Assembly: GCA_902781045.1 (NCBI GenBank)
Contig: CACZHT010000011.1
Coordinates: 1-64,000, forward strand
Length of the DNA stretch: 64,000 nucleotides
Origin: an uncultured Bacteroidales bacterium
GTDB taxonomy: Bacteria; Bacteroidota; Bacteroidia; Bacteroidales; Muribaculaceae
Reading direction: 5' to 3'
Shown: piece after piece, positions 25,259 through 31,465 of the stretch
Numbering within the stretch: the first letter of the stretch is position 1
How the letters are laid out: each line of letters starts with the position of its first letter
The notes under the pieces: generated by a model
The model's input: only the letters and a program-made list of their open reading frames with translations
Databases searched by the model: none
Told to the model about the DNA's origin: nothing
Made by a program: the position numbers and the translations under genes

Positions 25259-26447
25259 AGATGATCGGATATTCAATGTCTTGATAGATTGCATATTTGT
25301 TTGCTATTTTGCATTCATCGTAATGCAAAATGACAAGTTGGCAGAAAAGCGTGACATGATCCTGAATGTCACGCTTCATCTTGTAGTCGTAGTTCAAGAT
25401 GAAATCAAACAAGTTGTAGCTTGACGCCAGGAAGGCGTTCCACACTTCGGTGGGATTGACTGTGTTGAGTTGCTGCACGTGTGGCTGGAGGTCGTCTTCG
25501 GTCAGTGCTCCGGCCTCGGTTCTGTTTTGCGTTCTCAGACCACTGAGTTTGGCGATTCGCCTCAGGATTTTCACGACTTGGTCGTCATCACGCAGCATTT
25601 CGAGCGAGAGCCGTATTCTGTTATATTGCCGCGTTTCCATCCAGAGTGGATTTCTTTTTTCCAAAACCTGTATCAGATTGGTGCCGGTTTTGATGAGCAG
25701 CTGGTCTTGCAGATATTTTAGCTTGCGTATCTTCTTGTAGAGCCGGTTCTGCTGCTCGATTTGGTTGATGTAGACGATGATTTGCCTGTCGATTTCCATC
25801 AGGGCATGATAGGCCTCGACAAAATCATGCTTCACGTCGCTGCACGTTTTTGCCATATGTGGATCATTGGCCATCAGAAAGAAAGCGTGCTCGTTGTCCA
25901 TCAGTTTCTCGCACTCACGTATCATCGACCGAATGCTGTGGCTTTTCTCATCCAGATTTTGCAGCTTCTTTTTCTTGATGATGTAATTTGGCTCTTGCTT
26001 GTACGCATTGTCCATATTGCGCTTCAAATCCACCACATTTTTTAGCGTCCTGAAGCCGGTCTTCTTGAGTAATTGTCGCACGCGATCTTGATAGCCGGCC
26101 TTGCGATTGACGTTGGTCTCTTGCAGAAAGTAGCCAATCTGTTCTTTCAGTGTGTTGATGCACTCTTGCACACCAAGCACGCTGATCTCTTCGTTAACAT
26201 TCAATACCTCCTCAAAGAAGTTGAGATAGTCGCTCTCAATCTCTACTGTATTGCCTGCTTCGACCAGCACGCCGTAGTCCAGCAGCCTCTTGAGTCGGGT
26301 CTCGTTTCCCCCGACGAGGTCTACGGCCAGCCCCCGCGAGAACTTGAGCAGTTTCCGTTTCTCGAACATCTCGCTGAGCAACTTATGCTCGCGCGAGAGT
26401 GTCTTGGTCAGTTCTTCTATTGTCCTGAAATGTGTCAGGATGTCCAT
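25248..26447 (-). CDS. jetA: Wadjet protein JetA (MksF-like kleisin)
   Basis: 399 residues, mostly helical. An N-terminal winged-helix-like region ('LKFSRGLAVDLVGGNETRLKRLLDYGVLVEAG') is followed by long helices, as in kleisin-like JetA/MksF proteins. Family members are usually nearer 450-500 residues. It is identified mainly by position before jetB and jetC and by general fold; sequence motifs alone would not be decisive. It starts 21 bases after a small DUF3791-like ORF. Confidence 0.75.
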   Translation of the reverse strand: MDILTHFRTIEELTKTLSREHKLLSEMFEKRKLLKFSRGLAVDLVGGNETRLKRLLDYGVLVEAGNTVEIESDYLNFFEEVLNVNEEISVLGVQECINTLKEQIGYFLQETNVNRKAGYQDRVRQLLKKTGFRTLKNVVDLKRNMDNAYKQEPNYIIKKKKLQNLDEKSHSIRSMIRECEKLMDNEHAFFLMANDPHMAKTCSDVKHDFVEAYHALMEIDRQIIVYINQIEQQNRLYKKIRKLKYLQDQLLIKTGTNLIQVLEKRNPLWMETRQYNRIRLSLEMLRDDDQVVKILRRIAKLSGLRTQNRTEAGALTEDDLQPHVQQLNTVNPTEVWNAFLASSYNLFDFILNYDYKMKRDIQDHVTLFCQLVILHYDECKIANKYAIYQDIEYPIIYAK

Positions 26448-26468
26448 AATTTTTTTAAGGTTAGACTC

Positions 26469-26606
26469 TTATTCCCGCTCCACTCGCCTCATTCTCGCAA
26501 ACACCTCGTCGTAGTCAATGTTGAGAAAACGCGCCACACTTTCGATGCATGAGGCCACAAAAGCCATGACTTGCTGGTCATGAGATATTGTAACTAGGTA
26601 TTCCAT
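26469..26606 (-). CDS. Small DUF3791-like protein upstream of jetA
   Basis: 45 codons, ATG at 26606 to TAA at 26469. The sequence 'VMAFVASCIESVARFLNIDYDEVF' resembles the N-terminal half of DUF3791 proteins (about 70 residues, often next to a DUF3990-type partner in Bacteroidetes and Firmicutes). Here the C-terminal half is missing and no DUF3990 gene is present. It lies 41 bases after the sirtuin stop and 21 before the jetA start, on the same strand. Either a relic of a toxin-antitoxin-like pair or a small accessory to the Wadjet operon. Coding status is supported by position and family resemblance only. Confidence 0.5.
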   Translation of the reverse strand: MEYLVTISHDQQVMAFVASCIESVARFLNIDYDEVFARMRRVERE

Positions 26607-26647
26607 GATTGTGCTTGACGTTCAGTTAGTGAAGATGCGACGATGTC

Positions 26648-27352
26648 TTACTGCCGCAGCAGGGCGATGAGGTCGGCCACACCCTCGGTGGCTTTCTTGG
26701 GGATGACAGTGACCCACGACGGCACTGCGGCAGGGTTGGGGTCGATATAATAAATAGGTGTGCCCTGGCGGGCGTACTGCAACAGGGCTGCTGCGGGATA
26801 GACCACCAGCGAGGTGCCGATGATGACCAGGATGTCGGCCTGCTGCACCAGGTGGCAAGCCGGCTCAAAGTTGGGTACACTCTCACCGAAGAACACGATG
26901 TGCGGGCGCACGGCGTCGCCGTAGGGGTCGCGTGTGTCGACGGTTGTCTCCAGCCCCTTGTCGGTGAGCTGGTCGCATGGCAGGGCATAGACTCGCTCGG
27001 GGTGACGCATCGAGCGCACCTTCATCAGTTCGCCATGCAGATGCAGCACGTTCTTCGAGCCTGCGCGCTCGTGCAGGTCGTCGACATTCTGTGTGATGAC
27101 GTGTACGTCGAAGTCCTTCTCTAGCTCCACAAGCCCCAGGTGTGCGGCGTTGGGCATGACACCGTCGGTCATCTTGCGTCGCATGTTGCTGTAGAACTCA
27201 TGGATGAGAGGTGGGTTGGCCGCAAAGCCCTCGGCGCTCGCTACCTCCATCACAGGATAGTTGTCCCACAGCCCTCCCGCGTCGCGATAGGTCATCATTC
27301 CACTCTCGGCACTGATGCCGGCTCCAGTCGATACCACTAATTTCTTCATCAT
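26648..27352 (-). CDS. NAD-dependent protein deacylase, sirtuin (CobB-like)
   Basis: 234 residues, full length for a bacterial class III sirtuin. Motifs: 'VVSTGAGISAESGM' (NAD GAG loop), 'YRDAGGLW', 'VITQNVDDLHERAGSKNVLHLHGEL' (catalytic His in 'HLHG'), and 'HIVFFGESVP'. The usual zinc Cys pairs are absent ('SMRHPERVYALPCDQL'), as in other Bacteroidetes members. It deacylates lysines using NAD. It is upstream of, and co-directional with, the DUF3791-like ORF and jetABCD (gap 41 bases) and has its own promoter. Confidence 0.9.
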   Translation of the reverse strand: MMKKLVVSTGAGISAESGMMTYRDAGGLWDNYPVMEVASAEGFAANPPLIHEFYSNMRRKMTDGVMPNAAHLGLVELEKDFDVHVITQNVDDLHERAGSKNVLHLHGELMKVRSMRHPERVYALPCDQLTDKGLETTVDTRDPYGDAVRPHIVFFGESVPNFEPACHLVQQADILVIIGTSLVVYPAAALLQYARQGTPIYYIDPNPAAVPSWVTVIPKKATEGVADLIALLRQ

Positions 27353-27379
27353 CGTCTATAGTTTTATGGTTTGAACGAG

Positions 27380-27411
27380 CAAAGTTACAATATTTTCGGC
27401 ACAAAAGCAAA
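27380..27411 (-). promoter_or_regulatory. Bacteroidetes promoter for the sirtuin
   Basis: On the minus strand, TTTG (27411-27408), 20 bases, then TAACTTTG (27387-27380), 28 bases before the start codon. It may also drive the DUF3791-like ORF and jetABCD, because no terminator is visible between sirtuin and jetA. Confidence 0.6.
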
Positions 27412-27431
27412 ACTAAGTCAAGAAAAACACT

Positions 27432-27439
27432 TATCTTTG
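27432..27439 (+). promoter_or_regulatory. Bacteroidetes -7 promoter element for the FKBP gene
   Basis: TATCTTTG, about 97 bases upstream of the FKBP start at 27536; divergent from the sirtuin promoter. Confidence 0.55.
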
Positions 27440-27535
27440 CAGGATATTTTCTCTGGAGGCGAGATTTGAGCCTGTGGAACAGGCGCAAAACGCTGAGTTT
27501 GCATACTCAATTCTCAACTCTCAATTCTTACTAGA

Positions 27536-28123
27536 ATGGATAAATTAAGCTATGCACTGGGCCTGAGTATGGCCAACAACTTCCTGGGCAGTGGCATCCA
27601 GGAGCTGAACATCGAGGACTTTGCCGACGGCCTGCGCGCCGTGTATGAGGGCAAAGAGAAACAGATGACCTTTGACGAGGCGAAGAAGGTGGTCACTGAC
27701 TTCTTTACCGAGCTGGAGTCGAAAGGGTCGGAGATGAACGAGAAGCTGGGTCGCGAGTTCCTCGAGAACAACGCCAAGCAGGAGGGCATCCATGTCACCG
27801 CCAGCGGACTGCAGTATCAAATCGTCAAGGAGGGCAACGGCCCCAAACCCGGCATCAACGACTCGGTGACGGTACACTACACGGGTCGACTGATTGACGG
27901 AACGGTGTTCGACAGTTCGGTCGAGCGTGGCGAGCCGGCCACCTTCGGGGTGGGGCAGGTCATCCCCGGCTGGGTAGAGGGTTTGCAGCTGATGAATGAG
28001 GGCTCGGCCTGGCGATTGTTCATTCCGAGCAACCTGGCCTACGGCAAGCACGGCACGGGTCCCATCCAACCCAACTCGACGCTTATCTTCGACGTGCAGC
28101 TCATCAAGGTGAACAAGAAGTGA
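27536..28123 (+). CDS. FKBP-type peptidyl-prolyl cis-trans isomerase (FkpA-like)
   Basis: 195 residues. The N-terminal helical dimerisation domain of FkpA/Mip proteins (about 1-85) is followed by an FKBP domain: 'VTVHYTGRLIDGTVFDSS', 'VGQVIPGWVEGLQLMNEG', 'FIPSNLAYG' and 'TLIFDVQLIKV'. It isomerises Xaa-Pro bonds and acts as a chaperone. No signal peptide is seen, so it is probably cytoplasmic, unlike the lipoprotein paralogue at 28823. Confidence 0.92.
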   Translation: MDKLSYALGLSMANNFLGSGIQELNIEDFADGLRAVYEGKEKQMTFDEAKKVVTDFFTELESKGSEMNEKLGREFLENNAKQEGIHVTASGLQYQIVKEGNGPKPGINDSVTVHYTGRLIDGTVFDSSVERGEPATFGVGQVIPGWVEGLQLMNEGSAWRLFIPSNLAYGKHGTGPIQPNSTLIFDVQLIKVNKK

Positions 28124-28189
28124 GCCCGACTTGTTCTTGTCACGAATTATCGAGCTTGTTCGCGTAATCCGTGGTAGTCACGAATTGTT

Positions 28190-28760
28190 CTTGTCACGAA
28201 TTTTCGAATTGTCGAATATCTGCCACATTCGCGTAATTCGCGGTTTTAAAAGACATAAGGACATAAGGACATAAAAAAATCGCGGTCATTCGCGGTTGTC
28301 ACGATTTTTGTAACGAATTTTGTCACGAATTGTCGAATTGTCGAATATCTGCCACATTCGCGTAATTCGTGGTTTTAAAAGACATAAGGACAAAAGGACA
28401 TAAAAAAATCGCGGTCATTCGCGATTGTCACGATTTTATCACGAACCTTTAGCTCGCAACCGAATGGGCGCAATTTTCGAATTGTCGAATATCTGCCACA
28501 TTCGCGTAATTCGCGGTTTTAAAGACATAAGGACAAAAGGACATAAAAAATCGTGGTCATTCGCGGTTGTCACGATTTTTATCACGAACCTTTAGCTCGC
28601 AACCGAATGGGCGCAATTGTCGAATTGTCGAATATCTGCCACATTCGCGTAATTCGTGGTTTTAAAAGACATAAGGACATAGGGACATAAAAAAATCGCG
28701 GTCATTCGCGGTTGTCACGAATTGTTCTTGTCACGAATTATCGAATTATCGAATTTTTTT
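28190..28760. repeat. TTCGCG-rich long repeat array between the two FKBP genes
   Basis: About four units of 128-144 bp, starting near 28211, 28339, 28483 and 28627. Each has GTCGAATATCTGCCACATTC, TTCGCGTAATTCGCGGTT, ACATAAGGACA repeats, ATCGCGGTCATTCGCGGTTG and a CACGATTTT end. Units 3 and 4 are preceded by the module CTTTAGCTCGCAACCGAATG, which is also inside the family A element at 1.9 kb. No ORF. The whole 0.7 kb gap between the FKBP genes (28124-28822) is repeat or A/T-rich leader. Confidence 0.88.
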
Positions 28761-28822
28761 GTGAGCAATTAGCTGTTCTATTTGAAGAATAAAAAACAAA
28801 ATAATTAATTAACAATCAAACA

Positions 28823-29689
28823 ATGAAGAAGATTTTATCTTTGCTTCTCGTCGGTGCCATGGGGCTGAGCTTCGTGGCTTGCAACGAGAAGGGGGGCAGC
28901 AGCGCCGAGGGCGGACCGCTGGCCGACTCTGTGAGTATGAACATCGGTGAGCTCATGGGAGCTAACTTCAAGCAGCAGCTGGGCATGGACTCGACCATCA
29001 AGATGGATGAGGTCATCAAGGGTGTGCAGGCTGCTCTCAAGGCTGACACCGCCAACCATGGCTATATGGCCGGCATGCAGATTGGCAACCAGATTCTGGG
29101 CATGTATCAGGGCATCAAGCAGCAGTACGGCATCCAGATCAACGAGAGCAAGTTTATGGAATCGTTCAAGAAGGCACTTCTCGCCGACAGTGCTATGAGC
29201 CAGGAGCAGATGATGCAGCTCAACATGGCCATGGAGTCGCTGATGAAGCGTGCTAGCGCCGAGGCCAAGGAGAAAGACCCCAAGGCAGTGGCCAACAAGA
29301 AGGCCGGTCAGGCTTTCCTTGACAAGAAAGCCAAGGAGGCTGGCTACAAGAAGACACAGAGTGGTCTGGTCTACAAGGTGCTCAACGAGGGCAATGGAGA
29401 GAACTTCACCGACCAGGATGTGGTCATGGTCAAGTACACCGGCAAGCACATTGACGGCAAGGAGTTTGACTCGAGCAAGGATGAGGCTGTGCCCTTCCAC
29501 CTGAGCCAGGTGGTGCCCGGGTTCGCCGAGATGATCAAGCTCATGAAGCCCGGACAGAAGGTCGAGGTGATTATCCCCAGCGACCTGGCTTACGGCCCCG
29601 AGGGACGCGAACCGACCATTGGCTCGAACGAGACCCTGGTCTTCGAGATGGAGACCGTGGGCAAGCAGGAAACTCCCAAGGCCAAGTAA
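28823..29689 (+). CDS. FKBP-type peptidyl-prolyl isomerase lipoprotein
   Basis: 288 residues. Lipoprotein signal 'MKKILSLLLVGAMGLSFVAC' with Cys at 20, then an extended helical FkpA-type N-domain (about 30-165) and an FKBP domain ('VVMVKYTGKHIDGKEFDSS', 'LSQVVPGFAEMIKLMKPG', 'IIPSDLAYGPEG', 'NETLVFEMETV'). It is likely a periplasmic folding factor anchored in the membrane. Paralogous to the gene at 27536, from which it is separated by the repeat array, so it must have its own promoter. Confidence 0.92.
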   Translation: MKKILSLLLVGAMGLSFVACNEKGGSSAEGGPLADSVSMNIGELMGANFKQQLGMDSTIKMDEVIKGVQAALKADTANHGYMAGMQIGNQILGMYQGIKQQYGIQINESKFMESFKKALLADSAMSQEQMMQLNMAMESLMKRASAEAKEKDPKAVANKKAGQAFLDKKAKEAGYKKTQSGLVYKVLNEGNGENFTDQDVVMVKYTGKHIDGKEFDSSKDEAVPFHLSQVVPGFAEMIKLMKPGQKVEVIIPSDLAYGPEGREPTIGSNETLVFEMETVGKQETPKAK

Positions 29690-29769
29690 ATCGGTGTTGT
29701 GTCTTCAGTTAATCGGTTGTCGCTAAGCGGCGAAAACCGATTACGGACCAACAGGCAAATATTGGACTT

Positions 29770-29803
29770 ACAGCTCTCCCGCCTTAGGGGGAGCTGTGTT
29801 TTA
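29770..29803 (+). terminator. Rho-independent terminator after the FKBP lipoprotein
   Basis: Stem ACAGCTC-CCC / GGG-GAGCTGT with a short loop, followed by GTTTTATT. Confidence 0.75.
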
Positions 29804-29928
29804 TTGTGCCATTCATGCAACTTTTTCAACCAAAAAAAAGAAAAGCAAACATTAAGCAGTTAACAAAGTTTAACTATGGTTTTTGGAAATTATCGGCTGA
29901 AATTTAGAGAGTGTTACAAAAATTGTAG

Positions 29929-29936
29929 TAATTTTG
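29929..29936 (+). promoter_or_regulatory. Bacteroidetes -7 promoter element for the Lrp-family gene
   Basis: TAATTTTG, 28 bases before the start codon at 29965. Confidence 0.5.
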
Positions 29937-29964
29937 CAATGGATTCTTTTAAATCGTAATTTCT

Positions 29965-30429
29965 ATGGAAAGAATAGACAATCTCGACAAGAAGATTTTG
30001 GATATTATTATGAAGAATGCCCGCATCCCCTCCAAGGATGTGGCAGTGGAGTGTGGGGTGTCGAGAGCAGCTATCCACCAGCGCATTCAGCGCATGATTG
30101 ACGTGGGAGTTATAGCCGGGTCGGGCTATGTTGTCAACCCCAAGACGCTGGGATACACCACTTGTACCTTCATCGGACTGACGCTGGAACGTGGTTCGAT
30201 GTATCGGACCGTAGTCCCTGAGCTGGAGAAGATACCCGAGGTTGTGGAGGTGCACTTCACCACAGGCAGTTACACGATGATGATTAAGTTGTATGCACGC
30301 GACAACCAGCACCTGATGGAGTTGCTCAACGGCAAGATTCAGCACATCCCCGGAGTGATGGCCACCGAGACGCTCATCTCGCTTGAGCAGAGCCTTATCA
30401 GGCAAGTACCCATCAACTATAACAATTGA
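29965..30429 (+). CDS. Lrp/AsnC family transcriptional regulator
   Basis: 154 residues. N-terminal winged HTH ('LDKKILDIIMKNARIPSKDVAVECGVSRAAIHQRI', quoted here only as a region at 7-41) and a C-terminal RAM/AsnC ligand domain with 'VPELEKIPEVVEVHFTTG'. Such regulators respond to amino acids or other small molecules. The target is unknown; the nearest amino-acid genes in the window are kbl/tdh, but there is no direct link. Confidence 0.9.
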   Translation: MERIDNLDKKILDIIMKNARIPSKDVAVECGVSRAAIHQRIQRMIDVGVIAGSGYVVNPKTLGYTTCTFIGLTLERGSMYRTVVPELEKIPEVVEVHFTTGSYTMMIKLYARDNQHLMELLNGKIQHIPGVMATETLISLEQSLIRQVPINYNN

Positions 30430-30458
30430 CACTAACATATAGTAATTACAGATAACAC

Positions 30459-30486
30459 AAAAATCCCCACTATTGGGGATTTTTTG
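30459..30486 (+). terminator. Rho-independent terminator after the Lrp-family gene
   Basis: AAAAATCCCC / GGGGATTTTT stem with a 6-base loop and T-run. Confidence 0.9.
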
Positions 30487-30503
30487 ATATGTGCATTTAT
30501 GAG

Positions 30504-30511
30504 TAATTTTG
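30504..30511 (+). promoter_or_regulatory. Bacteroidetes -7 promoter element for the TonB-receptor cluster
   Basis: TAATTTTG, 20 bases before the first start codon of the 30.5-38.7 kb envelope cluster. Confidence 0.5.
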
Positions 30512-30530
30512 CAGCCCGAAACTGGAAATA

Positions 30531-31463
30531 ATGGTTTGTAAAATGAAAGTTCTCACAAATATGCGGCTTCAAGCGTGTGCCGTAATGATTCTGTTGGTGA
30601 CAGTTGCATCTGCCTCGGCTACTGGTGTTTGCCGCACGGCAATCACCCTCAAGAACGGCACTCAGGAGATTCTGCCCGACACGTTGGTGCAGCGGTTCAC
30701 CTACACCCACACAGTCCGCGACGGCAAGACGTGCCATCTGCTCAATGTCATTAAAAATGGGGAGGTGGCCATGACCATCGACACCGACAGTATCGTCGCG
30801 CTTGACTATGGCGAGATGACCCACTATGAGCACTTTGCCGGCGACTGGTGGCTGGTGATGAGTCCCAACGGCCAGCCCAACGAACAGGGTGTCATGGTCA
30901 CCGAGGCAGTCTCGGCAAGGGTGCACGCTGTGTTGCCCGCTCCGGGTACGCCAGAGTATGGCCGGCTCATCTACTGCCACATCGACTCGGTGCCGCACCG
31001 CATGGGATTGCGTTACGATGCCAACTTTGTGCTGCGCTATGCTCATGACGATGGCTCGCAGCGCGGCACCATCACCCTGGTGCTTGATGACCGGCATCCC
31101 GTCACCAGCCAGCAATATGCCGGTGATGCGTCGACCTATGCCTACTTCAGCGATGAGGCAACCTGGTACATGGGCGTGTCGCCGCAGCACGAGGGTGGCG
31201 ACACCGGCAAGCGGTACATGTATTTTGTGGGGCAGAACATCGACACACAACACCTCGAGGGCATGGAGCTCACTGCCAACTGGAGCGATGCCGACCAGCA
31301 GGACATGGAGCATGAGTACAGCTTCCCGCGGCAGTATCAGATCTACTGGATAACGGCTCTCGACATACCCTATAGCTACATCGAGCACGATGAGGTGGGA
31401 TTCATCGACATCTTTGCCAGTCCACGGCTGATGCGGCATCCCTGGACCAAACCCCTGAAGTGA
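30531..31463 (+). CDS. Secreted protein of unknown function, first gene of TonB cluster
   Basis: 310 residues with a signal peptide ending near 'TVASASA'. An ATG at 30543 is an equally good start. The body is beta-rich with 'DTDSIVALDYGEM' and later 'DDRHPVTSQQYAGDASTYAYF'; I do not recognise the family. Its stop overlaps the TonB-receptor start region (4 bases between stop and the next ATG), so the two are translationally linked. It is probably a periplasmic or surface partner of the receptor. Confidence 0.65.
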   Translation: MVCKMKVLTNMRLQACAVMILLVTVASASATGVCRTAITLKNGTQEILPDTLVQRFTYTHTVRDGKTCHLLNVIKNGEVAMTIDTDSIVALDYGEMTHYEHFAGDWWLVMSPNGQPNEQGVMVTEAVSARVHAVLPAPGTPEYGRLIYCHIDSVPHRMGLRYDANFVLRYAHDDGSQRGTITLVLDDRHPVTSQQYAGDASTYAYFSDEATWYMGVSPQHEGGDTGKRYMYFVGQNIDTQHLEGMELTANWSDADQQDMEHEYSFPRQYQIYWITALDIPYSYIEHDEVGFIDIFASPRLMRHPWTKPLK

Positions 31464-31465
31464 CA

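Noticed and set aside
26648-27352. Sirtuin as a dedicated defence NADase (ThsA or DSR type)
   Set aside because: Length and motifs are those of a stand-alone CobB-like deacylase with an intact catalytic His; only its position next to Wadjet suggests defence.
28190-28760. Possible CRISPR or tandem gene array between FKBP genes
   Set aside because: Units are 128-144 bp with repeated interiors; no spacers and no ORF.
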